DNA of 25,647 nt. Source: Choristocarpus tenellus KU-1152 (Eukaryota; Phaeophyceae). The position numbers were made by a program, and so were the translations under genes. Positions 22,201 to 25,647 of this stretch are shown here, piece by piece. Each line of letters begins with the position of its first letter. Positions within the stretch are counted from its first letter, which is position 1. Where the stretch lies: contig CAXNAD020000181.1 of the NCBI GenBank assembly GCA_964200185.2, positions 1 through 25,647 on the forward strand, read 5' to 3'. The notes beneath the pieces are model-generated. The model was not told the origin of the DNA, did not search any database, and worked only from the letters and a program-made list of their open reading frames with translations.

Positions 22201-25083
22201 TAAAGCAGTTTGCCCCAAGTTTCCCATGCAATTTGAACATCAGAGGAGTGGAAGAGAGGGGTAGAGGGATTGTTGGGGGACAAGCATGCATTAGTCAAGA
22301 AAGTTCTAGATGTTTATCACACTATGTACTATAGCTCCATCAATTACACACAAACACTATTTAAGCTCAAGTAACAGACCTTTCCATCCATTGCTGGCGA
22401 ATATTCAAATTTCAGTCTACCCTGACTCAAATATCAGAATTGTATGTTTCATAGCATACACGTCAGCCCATCTACAAAATATTCTCTATCAACATTGCCG
22501 CAATCAATCAAGAAGTTGGAGATCATTGATCAGTCATGAGTGAACCAAGTCCCTTAGTATCGAGTCAAGAAAATAGTTCCGGTGCGGTCTTCCATATCTG
22601 TATGAGTGCAATGTATCACAATGGTATGCAGCTCTGGAGGATATTTCTCGCTCACCTCTGGCGGTATTCCTTGTGCCCCCAAATACATGCAATCACCAAC
22701 AACTCAGAAAAAAGAATCCACATTATGTGTATGCTGTGTGCTTCAGGGCACTACTTGCTGAGAGGCCTGTTTCATTAATCACTTTTTGGGTTATGAACAC
22801 ACCAAGTTACAGCCTCAATATAGACTAGACCCTTGAAGATCTCTCCTAGAGAAGCTTGTGTCCTATTGCCAAGTGGGCTCCATGAGCACCATATTTGGTG
22901 GCACTTAACCATTTGATTCACTACTCCAGACCTCAATCTAATACCCACCAGCACTTACATGTTCACATAGTAGCATCACCTTTGTACTATGAACTACATT
23001 TGCTTCTGCACTAATGGTCATCTCTCAAATCATTGATCTCACACCTGAAAGGTGTATATTTGAAGGGAAAAAATAGGGTTTATGTGTATATTACTGTTAT
23101 CAACACATAGTAGAAGCACGATGTTATTTAGTTCTAGGAATTCTTCTATATATCTACCTGCATACTGAGGCACTATTGAATACGCTTTATATCCCTTTGT
23201 CTCACCTACCAGGATATCGCTCCACAAGAGAAAGGCGACAATCTTGTAGAAGACCTCACATCTCAAGTGTCCATCATTAAGCTCTATGCAGGGATTAGTC
23301 GACTCACGGTAAGATGTTTTCTATCCTTCATTTTGCATCCTCATCCTTAAGTCAGTCTCTATCATTGTCCACCAAGAGCGCGTATGAATAGAAAACATGA
23401 TGTCATCTATACAAACATGCGTATATCTAGTCACGTCTTGATATGTTTCAGCACAAGTGAAACATGGTCGTAATCGTCCGATCCAGCACTCATGAAGGTT
23501 TAAACTCGATAAGATTCAGTAATTTCTCAACCTTGTTGGTGATCTGTCAAATTCACGTGCTCCTGCACTGCTCCACTCTGAATGAATAAACGATAAATTA
23601 ACTACAAAAAATTCATTGATTCTTCATCTACAACTTGAGGTTCTGTTTCCAGGCATGGATCAATAGCACTATACACCTCAAATACTTGTGGTGTGTACAG
23701 AAAAAAATGCTTAAAGCAAAGGATCCCTGAGTAAACCTGCTCACTTCAAATCTCCACTACCTCCTTGGGCAGGACGGGAGCAAATCTTCTACATTTGTTC
23801 GGTTGACATACTGTGATATCGGAAGGAAAGGGAATGTGCCAAACTGGCCTCTCAGAGAGAAGTATCTCGACAGATTCCTTGTCGGGACCAAGCCCATCCC
23901 AGATCGAGTCTTCGAAGTAAGACAATCCTCAGCTCAAAAAACAACTGCACACAGGCACAGTTAAATGCATCTCACTGCGTTGGTGTGCATACTTCTATAT
24001 ACATGTTGAGTACAATTTAATGGGGGGGGGGGGTTCGTTTTTCCTGACATTATCATTGTTTACATATTACATCTAGGAATGTTTTCAATGTATATTATTC
24101 GGATTGTTCAAAATTTCTGTCAAACCAGCTCAGTCTAAATTGTGAGGATATTTCTCATCAGCCTCTTTCCCATTGACTGTAACCATTGGTGCATCTGTCA
24201 CATCAATGGGGCCGGCATTTGTTTCCAGATAGCGAGAATGTACAAGAAAATGTCCGAAGGGGGCTTCCTGTCGTCACAATTTGTCATGGGAACGGCTGAT
24301 ATCCCCAAAACTTACGAGAGGTATGTTGCACATCATCAAGTGAGGTTTCAATCACTCACATGATCAATGTAATGTCACTGATCACATACTGTAACTACAC
24401 ATGCACTCCTGTATGTGCACAATGCTCAATATTCAATAGTTTCCCCACTCTGTGACAAAGCAAATGAGTCATGAGCTTTGAAACTTGAAAGGACTTGTGA
24501 TAAAAGTAACAATTAGGTGTGGCAATTTTCCCACACAACACAAACAATGTCACTGAGATATACTCACTCTGGAAAGCATGGGGAGGAGTGGAGGGGAGTC
24601 ATTTGTTCTTGAAATGATAACCAGTAGTAGTGAATAGATTGAGATACACAGAGTAACTCAAAAAGGTGCCATAGTATCTTAGAGGGGAGGGTGTTTAGCC
24701 CAAGCTTTCCATTTGGGTCTTGATGGGGTGTTGTAAGATACCCCAGTTTGACACCCGTTTTGCGAGTGAGTTTCCTTCGGATTTGGGAGGATGGGAAGAA
24801 GGTGCGTTCAGATAAGGAATATTGCCCTTCCATCTGAAAAGTTCACTCATACGACATGAAAATCACTACAGGTTCACACAGGTCCCGGATGGATGCCTGG
24901 CCTCCCCTCTAAGATACTATGGACCAATGCACATAATTTATGTTGCACACCCATTGTGGAACTACCACTGCCAGGTTCATCATTGATCATTGCATACCAA
25001 ACAGTTTGGATCAGGATAAAGAATAGAACGAATGACATTTCCTTAGCAGGATAAGTCCATCAAATTATTCTGATTTCTTCTAA
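1071..25083 (+). CDS. 22-exon gene for an LRR protein with repeated DUF4476-like modules
   Basis: Exons, read in order: 1071-1220, 2209-2360, 4847-5033, 5381-5478, 6375-6519, 9223-9312, 10271-10416, 11349-11403, 12197-12277, 13210-13323, 13651-13797, 14999-15183, 15766-15928, 17182-17313, 18677-18796, 19617-19742, 20860-21011, 21702-21795, 23213-23308, 23773-23916, 24229-24320, 25050-25083. All phases agree and total 2703 nt, about 900 residues. Domains: N-terminal helical region (1-81); about nine ribonuclease-inhibitor-type LRRs (82-341); module 1 (342-455); DUF4476-like block 1 (about 456-556); module 2 (about 557-655); DUF4476-like block 2 (656-748); module 3 and C-terminus (749-900). No signal peptide or membrane segment is seen, so a soluble intracellular protein is likely. 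LRRs usually bind proteins; the DUF4476 role is unknown. The LRR assignment is firm. The DUF4476 name rests on remembered family features. The last exon is the least certain part. Confidence 0.8.
2209..2360 (+). CDS. exon 2: LRR cap and first LRR (residues 51-101)
   Basis: Acceptor TTTTCCAG, phase 0 in, phase 2 out (AG before GTGGAG). It encodes a helical cap with FIVACLELGVHPDP, then the first LRR, HIRLGHCGLGDRLAGALVA. The 'C..LGV.P' segment ahead of the first LRR is a pattern I associate with similar protist LRR proteins. The intron (2361-4846, 2486 bp) begins with CCCTAA repeats within 10 bp of the donor and carries a worn family C transposon at its 3' side. I looked for another LRR exon in it and found none in the required phase. 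Confidence 0.85.
2368..2386. repeat. interstitial telomere-type repeat CCCTAA
   Basis: AACCCTAACCCTAACC, beginning 8 bp after the exon 2 donor. Confidence 0.8.
3780..4205 (+). mobile_element. transposon C3, worn family C copy
   Basis: The right end (about 4138-4205) matches that of C1: GCCCCAAACGGACAAACAGG and GCCCTCTTAAATGCTTTGAC against the C1 equivalents. A second match (GGACACACCTT, about 3880-3890) lies upstream. The spacing is longer than in C1, so the copy has an insertion or is rearranged, and the left end cannot be placed with confidence. Confidence 0.4.
4847..5033 (+). CDS. exon 3: LRRs 2-3 (residues 101-163)
   Basis: It enters in phase 2: the AG of exon 2 plus T gives serine, continuing SLEHSLQVSLNLCNNRLGD. 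It then encodes LVSLNLSDNKLG and ends NNPCLE before GTTCGT. Two clear 'L..L.L..N.LG' repeats of 27-28 residues show the RI type. An acceptor at 4865 is also possible but would drop the SLEHSLQ residues and break the phase with exon 2. The intron (5034-5380, 347 bp) has TTAGGG-like sequence shortly after the donor. Confidence 0.88.
5061..5088. repeat. TTAGGG-like tract in intron 3
   Basis: GGCTTAGGGTTTGGGTTAGG, about 28 bp after the exon 3 donor. Confidence 0.65.
5381..5478 (+). CDS. exon 4: LRR 4 (residues 164-196)
   Basis: The acceptor CAAGCAG gives SLNLSSTKLGDRGAWALGL and then NSTLEHLIL, leaving in phase 2 (AG before GTACTG). It joins NNPCLE of exon 3 to SLNLSS with exact repeat spacing. 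The 'L..N' asparagine position is T here. The intron (5479-6374, 896 bp) has TTAGGG-like tracts at both ends and nothing coding that I recognise. Confidence 0.88.
5526..5622. repeat. TTAGGG-like tracts in intron 4 (5' part)
   Basis: Runs such as GTAAGGGTTAG and GCTAGGGTTATGGTTAGAG start within about 50 bp of the exon 4 donor. Confidence 0.6.
6051..6068. repeat. TTAGGG repeat in intron 4 (3' part)
   Basis: TTAGGGTTAGGGTTAG, the cleanest TTAGGG array on the plus strand here. Confidence 0.8.
6375..6519 (+). CDS. exon 5: LRRs 5-6 (residues 196-244)
   Basis: It enters in phase 2: AG plus C restores serine in LEHLILSCNSLGSDG. It encodes a helix rich in A and L, then ALTHLDLTWNS, and ends SKALEEQ before GTGAGA. 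The intron (6520-9222, 2703 bp) is the longest. It holds CCCTAA-type tracts, a 44-46 bp minisatellite and transposon A1 near its 3' end. Confidence 0.9.
6583..6745. repeat. CCCTAA-type array in intron 5
   Basis: The longest array in the window: many CCCTAA, CCCTAG and CCCAAA variants starting about 63 bp after the exon 5 donor. Confidence 0.85.
7567..7875. repeat. degenerate minisatellite, unit about 44-46 bp
   Basis: About six imperfect units recur around TTACAGAGG, AAATGGACC, GCATTGTCCTGGA and AACAT. Anchors sit near 7568, 7614, 7686, 7731, 7775, 7819 and 7869; one gap is longer. The period is not a multiple of three, so it is not coding. It lies in intron 5. Confidence 0.65.
7963..7990. 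repeat. TTAGGG repeats in intron 5 (middle)
   Basis: AGGGTTAGCATTAGGGTTAG followed by GGGTTAT. Confidence 0.7.
8588..8754 (+). mobile_element. transposon A1, short inverted-repeat element (MITE)
   Basis: A 167-bp element with terminal inverted repeats that begin AAAGTATCTGGGG and end CCCCAGATACTTT, extended by G or C runs. It carries no transposase, so it is a non-autonomous miniature element. The 73-codon ORF across it is spurious: the A2 copy shows a similar 'ORF' from the same repeat. It lies in intron 5, in opposite orientation to A2. Confidence 0.85.
9223..9312 (+). CDS. exon 6: single-LRR cassette with a GC donor (residues 245-274)
   Basis: Acceptor CCCTCCACAG. The 30 codons start RSLEVLKLCFNSFGEEGAQ and end HHNQK, one complete LRR joining EEQ of exon 5 to LSTLDLSWN of exon 7 at correct spacing. 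It is phase 0 on both sides, so skipping would remove one repeat in frame. The donor must be the GC type (AAG then GCAAGA): reading on to the next plausible GT (after 9351) meets an in-frame TAG. The exon lies between two inverted family A transposons. The intron that follows (9313-10270) holds transposon A2 and a CCCTAA tract. Confidence 0.85.
9404..9569 (-). mobile_element. transposon A2, inverted copy of A1
   Basis: A 166-bp element whose reverse complement follows A1 along its length: TCTACACCAGGGTGTC, then AGGAAAAGTGC, ATTATCCATC and the TGGCGGCTGTCCATTT block. The termini are AAAGTATCTGGAGG and CCCCCAGATACTTT. It lies in intron 6. With A1 it brackets exon 6, the pair being 649 bp apart. 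Confidence 0.85.
9961..9992. repeat. CCCTAA-type array in intron 6
   Basis: CTAGCCCTAGCCCC then AGCCCTAACCCTAACC. Confidence 0.8.
10271..10416 (+). CDS. exon 7: LRRs 8-9 (residues 275-323)
   Basis: Acceptor TTTCTAACAG, phase 0. It encodes LSTLDLSWNHAGGRASLVL and then LRKLDLSGNPLTEAGG, leaving in phase 2 (CG before GTGAGT, a strong donor). Two more RI-type repeats are clear. The intron (10417-11348) holds a fourfold 7-bp repeat (10634-10661) and transposon C1. Confidence 0.9.
10634..10661. repeat. GTGTGAG x4 tandem repeat
   Basis: Four exact 7-bp units in intron 7. Confidence 0.9.
10853..11138 (+). mobile_element. transposon C1, MITE with 25-bp inverted termini
   Basis: The left end GAGTGAAAGTATCTTAGAGG and the right end (11114-11138) pair over 25 bp with one mismatch. 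The 286-bp element has a central imperfect palindrome (arms 11002-11016 and 11038-11052). The ORFs across it are not coding. It lies in intron 7, 210 bp upstream of exon 8. Confidence 0.88.
11349..11403 (+). CDS. exon 8: 55-nt exon closing the LRR domain (residues 323-341)
   Basis: It enters in phase 2: CG plus C restores arginine, and the read is RSILNGAHCELIMEKCTYQ before GTAAAG. The sequence fits the C-terminal cap of the LRR solenoid, and the phases fit exons 7 and 9 exactly. The 5' splice site is good; the acceptor (GCTCGAAG) is only fair. Skipping this 55-nt exon would shift the frame. It is flanked by inverted family C transposons. The intron (11404-12196) holds copy C2 and nothing else recognised. 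Confidence 0.8.
11457..11710 (-). mobile_element. transposon C2, inverted copy of C1
   Basis: The reverse complement of C1 can be followed through it: the GCCCTGTTT and GGGCTTG blocks, AAGGTGTGTC, CAAGGATATTG, CACTTCCT, and CAACATTGGATTTT. The left end is GAGTGAAAGTATCTTGGAGA and the right end is TACCCTCTAATACTCTTTGA. The central hairpin at 11537-11570 pairs in 15 of 16 positions. It lies in intron 8, 54 bp downstream of exon 8. Confidence 0.85.
12197..12277 (+). CDS. exon 9: start of module 1 (residues 342-368)
   Basis: Acceptor CCCGTGCAG, phase 0 on both sides. It encodes ADDSILFDRSYPPP, then FDLNMQNPYE, before GTAAGA. Comparing 'F(D/N)....P.....FDLN' with KFNCNNPTGHFRVEM (exon 13) and LNPMKLAGHYDLSL (exon 18) shows it is the first of three copies of one segment. 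The intron (12278-13209) holds nothing I recognise. Confidence 0.8.
13210..13323 (+). CDS. exon 10: module 1 helix and glycine-rich loop (residues 369-406)
   Basis: Acceptor GATGGTGCAG. It encodes SSALHELIGLAEEKPGSKFV and ends in a GGGKGK loop and IPLTLQ. The helix matches SHREILMMLL in exon 14 and DERKLLKILL in exon 18, and the intron before it sits at the same place as the one before exon 14. The donor is either GC type (CAG then GCAAGG) or a weak GT six bases later (AGG then GTACAA), which would add AR in frame. The intron (13324-13650) holds a CCCTAA tract about 57 bp after the donor. Confidence 0.78.
13381..13440. repeat. CCCTAA-type array in intron 10
   Basis: ACCCCCAACCCTAACCCTAT then CCCTAACTCTAACTCTAA, about 57 bp after the exon 10 donor. 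Confidence 0.85.
13651..13797 (+). CDS. exon 11: module 1 beta-rich segment (residues 407-455)
   Basis: Strong acceptor ATCTCCGCAG. It encodes VVTIPPGEEEGRGKR, then GKRWIPPEDGYLSLIFKVYR, and ends LPSEK before GTGGGG. 'P.(D/S)G.L...Y' recurs as LPMSGVLEFDYVSTARPPP in exon 15, so this is the first copy of the same beta-rich segment. The intron (13798-14998, 1201 bp) holds no gene I recognise; a C-rich run lies near 14558-14576. Confidence 0.8.
14999..15183 (+). CDS. exon 12: DUF4476-like block 1, first part (residues 456-517)
   Basis: Acceptor CTTCCCACAG, phase 0 in, phase 2 out (AT before GTGAGT). It encodes DILTQEGSWAAMMLIMSLES, then RMNVLRLIMRDAYVTTNQAQ and LDNLQRFGI. The order 'helix, (Y/F).(T)..Q, helix with F' parallels exon 16, which reads LLELQQAAAKYYFTTAQ. 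This is the pattern I know from DUF4476: a helix, a conserved Q, then a helix ahead of a (V/L)VD motif. The intron (15184-15765) holds nothing recognised. Confidence 0.82.
15766..15928 (+). CDS. exon 13: end of DUF4476-like block 1 and start of module 2 (residues 517-571)
   Basis: It enters in phase 2 (AT plus G gives methionine). It encodes VWTRVVDVSNMYDFL, a KRRDVVNIL helix, and then FKFNCNNPTGHFRVEMSKK before GTTAAT. RVVDVSNMYDFL aligns with GRTWDLENFDVVL of exon 17. A long antisense ORF covers this exon but looks like a shadow. The intron (15929-17181, 1253 bp) holds nothing I can name. Confidence 0.85.
17182..17313 (+). CDS. exon 14: module 2 helix and DTSQ..NW.NFRN motif (residues 572-615)
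   Basis: The acceptor TCACAATAG is 44 codons upstream of donor AAG then GTAATC. It encodes SHREILMMLLIVDALDVLEG and then ADTSQGQNWSNFRNTTFNK. The motif 'DTSQ..NW.NFRN' feeds into CPFEIT of exon 15, and the helix follows SKK of exon 13 as in module 1. The exon is easy to miss because another frame across it is open for longer. The intron (17314-18676) carries transposon B2. Confidence 0.82.
17691..17944 (-). mobile_element. transposon B2, inverted and more diverged copy of B1
   Basis: The internal sequence matches the reverse complement of B1: CAGGCATCCATC, CTGTGTGAACCTGTAGTGAT, GTATCTTACAACACCCCATC and GGGCTAAACA. The ends (TATCCTAGAGAGGGGG and CCCCCCTCTAAGAAGCTATG) are mutated, so this copy is older than B1. 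It lies in intron 14. Confidence 0.85.
18677..18796 (+). CDS. exon 15: module 2 beta-rich segment (residues 616-655)
   Basis: Acceptor CACTCCTCAG, phase 0 on both sides. It encodes CPFEITEASTLSLPMSGVL, then EFDYVSTARPPPGAKPATDK, before GTAAGA. It is the second copy of the segment in exon 11. The intron (18797-19616, 820 bp) holds a short TTAGG-like stretch near 19388-19412 only. Confidence 0.88.
19617..19742 (+). CDS. exon 16: DUF4476-like block 2, first part (residues 656-697)
   Basis: Acceptor CATGCTAG, phase 0 on both sides. It encodes VDDLQTSLQLNSRREFEAK, then MIILLELQQAAAKYYFTTAQ, before GTGTAG. The 'SR..F..K' and 'LELQ.A..KYYFT.AQ' pattern is the best family match in the gene and continues directly into VIRIVDCF of exon 17. 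The intron (19743-20859) ends in the tandem duplication. Confidence 0.88.
20570..20923 (+). repeat. 177-bp tandem duplication across the intron 16 / exon 17 junction
   Basis: Units 20570-20746 and 20747-20923 differ at 5 of 177 positions by my count. Each contains CCCTAA-like sequence, an acceptor (CAACAG) and the first 64 nt of exon 17. Only the second unit continues into the rest of exon 17. Confidence 0.92.
20683..20746 (+). pseudogene. duplicated, truncated copy of the exon 17 start
   Basis: It reads VIRIVYCFQQTKLQATVVCA then L and a TGA that spans the unit junction. It has aspartate replaced by tyrosine relative to exon 17 (VIRIVDCF). Its acceptor is intact, so it could act as a decoy exon that ends translation. 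Confidence 0.8.
20860..21011 (+). CDS. exon 17: DUF4476-like block 2, second part (residues 698-748)
   Basis: Acceptor CTACCAACAG, phase 0 in, phase 2 out (GG before GTGAGT). It encodes VIRIVDCFQQTKLQATVV, FGRTWDLENFDVVLATLPGG and DRKAASRLG. This fits the second half of the DUF4476-like block: a helix ending in an aromatic, then a '.D..NF..VL' motif. Its first 64 nt and acceptor are the second unit of a 177-bp tandem duplication. The intron (21012-21701) holds nothing recognised. Confidence 0.87.
21702..21795 (+). CDS. exon 18: start of module 3 (residues 748-779)
   Basis: It enters in phase 2 (GG plus G gives glycine). It encodes GYLNILNPMKLAGHYDLSL and then FHDERKLLKILL. This is the third copy of the 'NP...GHY.L' segment plus helix. 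The donor chosen (CTACTG then GTCAGC) is weak. It is supported because LLKILL then joins DIAPQEKGDN, matching HELIGLAEEKPG in exon 10. The intron (21796-23212, 1417 bp) holds a (TA)n run at 21828-21851 and nothing coding that I recognise. Confidence 0.82.
21828..21851. repeat. (TA)n microsatellite
   Basis: About 12 TA units in intron 18. Confidence 0.95.
23213..23308 (+). CDS. exon 19: module 3, middle (residues 780-811)
   Basis: Acceptor CACCTACCAG, 32 codons, phase 0 on both sides. It encodes DIAPQEKGDNLVEDLTSQVS and then KLYAGISRLT before GTAAGA. 'A..E.G.(N/K)' matches module 1 (AEEKPGSKF). The intron (23309-23772) may hide a small optional exon at 23653-23694. Confidence 0.75.
23773..23916 (+). 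CDS. exon 20: module 3 beta segment and basic C-terminal region (residues 812-859)
   Basis: Acceptor CCTTGGGCAG, phase 0 on both sides. It encodes DGSKSSTFVRLTYCDIGRKG, PNWPLREKYLDRFLVGTKP and PDRVFE before GTAAGA. FVRLTY occupies the place of FDYVSTA in module 2. The rest differs from modules 1 and 2 and starts a C-terminal domain I do not recognise. The intron (23917-24228) contains a 12-13 base G run near 24020. Confidence 0.85.
24229..24320 (+). CDS. exon 21: C-terminal region (residues 860-890)
   Basis: Acceptor TGTTTCCAG. It encodes IARMYKKMSEGGFLSSQF and then MGTADIPKTYE, leaving in phase 2 (AG before GTATGT, a strong donor). If the donor were not used, the frame would run 14 more codons to a TGA at 24361-24363, an alternative end of the protein. 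The intron proposed here (24321-25049) holds transposon B1. Confidence 0.82.
24669..24922 (+). mobile_element. transposon B1, MITE with perfect inverted termini
   Basis: CCATAGTATCTTAGAGGGGA begins a 22-bp terminal repeat that pairs without mismatch with the right end (24901-24922). The 254-bp element has no coding capacity. It lies in intron 21. If the TA inside the ends is the target duplication, the element proper would start at GTATCTTAG, as in Tc1/mariner-type elements; this is inference. Confidence 0.87.
25050..25083 (+). CDS. exon 22: tentative last exon and stop
   Basis: The acceptor CCTTAGCAG gives a phase-2 entry (AG plus G, arginine), ten further residues (ISPSNYSDFF) and TAA at 25081-25083. 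The splice site and phase fit, but there is no family support for these residues. Alternatives are the unspliced end at 24363 or an acceptor before 25140 that would give a longer basic tail. Confidence 0.4.
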
Positions 25084-25294
25084 TGTATTGTTCCGAATCG
25101 GTGAATCATATCAAATGTTAAACAGAAGCATGTAGTGCAGCGGGCCGTCAACTAATCTAAAAAATCTGGTATTCCACCAAGTGAGAAATAGAAGGTCAGC
25201 AGAGCAGTATAGGGCTATGCATTTACCCTGCACGATACAACGAATTCCACGTACGCGATCAACAGTTTCGTTCTTAGTCGTACTGTAGCCACTG

Positions 25295-25300
25295 AATAAA
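25295..25300 (+). terminator. possible polyadenylation signal AATAAA
   Basis: A single AATAAA about 210 bp after the tentative stop. AATAAA is common by chance at this base composition, and not all protists use it, so this is only a candidate. Confidence 0.25.
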
Positions 25301-25624
25301 GCAAAACCCAACTCAAAAAGCTGATCAAAACCATAAATGGCAGTCATTACGATTCTTTCCAAAGAAATACAGTGTATAACAGGATAAGGGGTATACTGCA
25401 CTTTTCCAGCATAGATCAGATGATATGAAAAATATGGGGGAAGAGAACATTGTTTTACCGATACTAGAGAATGGTAGGTCAAATCCCTTTGACTATGTCC
25501 TTAATACTTTGAACTTACATCCCAGCTGATGTGTATCCTCCAACAAAGTATACTATGTTACAGCAAGTACACTATTGGTACAAAAAAAAGTCATCACATC
25601 TCAAAGCACACTAATTTTGAGGAT

Positions 25625-25647
25625 CAAAGTATCTGGGGATGGGGGGG
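25625..25647. mobile_element. terminus of a fourth family A copy, cut by the window end
   Basis: CAAAGTATCTGGGG followed by a G-rich run matches the left end of family A. The rest is outside the window. Confidence 0.7.

Larger units (their letters stand above)
25084..25647. other. 3' flank
   Basis: No gene that I recognise. A 123-codon minus-strand ORF (25111-25482) has no recognisable motif. The stretch ends in a family A transposon terminus. Confidence 0.3.

Noticed and set aside
25111-25482. 123-codon minus-strand ORF in the 3' flank
   Set aside because: No motif, signal or splice evidence. An ORF of this length is expected occasionally in six frames over 25 kb.

Overview
The window looks like intron-rich nuclear DNA of a eukaryote. 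No bacterial-style long ORFs are present. A single plus-strand gene can be threaded through 22 short exons (34 to 187 nt) by matching protein-family continuity, reading phase and GT-AG or GC-AG splice sites. Introns average about 1 kb. They carry degenerate TTAGGG/CCCTAA (telomere-type) tracts and small inverted-repeat transposons. TTAGGG-type telomeres occur in many lineages (animals and relatives, fungi, stramenopiles, some algae), so the species cannot be fixed. A protist or alga with moderately large introns is the best description.

The gene runs from an ATG at 1071 to a probable stop at 25083 and would encode about 900 residues. Residues 1-81 are a helical N-terminal region. Residues about 82-341 hold about nine ribonuclease-inhibitor-type leucine-rich repeats (LRRs). 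The rest is a module repeated three times: a short 'NP..GHY.L' segment, a helix and a beta-rich segment. The first two copies are each followed by a helical block that resembles DUF4476. The third copy leads into the C-terminus. The function is unknown; LRRs suggest protein binding.

The intronic DNA is also structured. Three short transposon families (called A, B and C here) share the terminal motif AGTATCT. Two A copies lie in opposite orientation around exon 6, a 90-nt exon coding for exactly one LRR. Two C copies lie in opposite orientation around the 55-nt exon 8. The start of exon 17 and its acceptor are tandemly duplicated (177 bp, 97% identical); the upstream copy would run into a stop. 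Intron 5 also holds a 44-46 bp minisatellite. Both window ends lie in A-type termini with G/C runs, as if a contig broke there.

Layout: 1-1070 upstream flank with a possible divergent minus-strand secreted-protein exon; 1071-11403 N-terminus and LRR exons; 12197-13797 module 1; 14999-15928 DUF4476-like block 1; 17182-18796 module 2; 19617-21011 DUF4476-like block 2; 21702-24320 module 3; 25050-25083 a tentative last exon; then the 3' flank. All splice joints are my inference from sequence. No transcript data were available.
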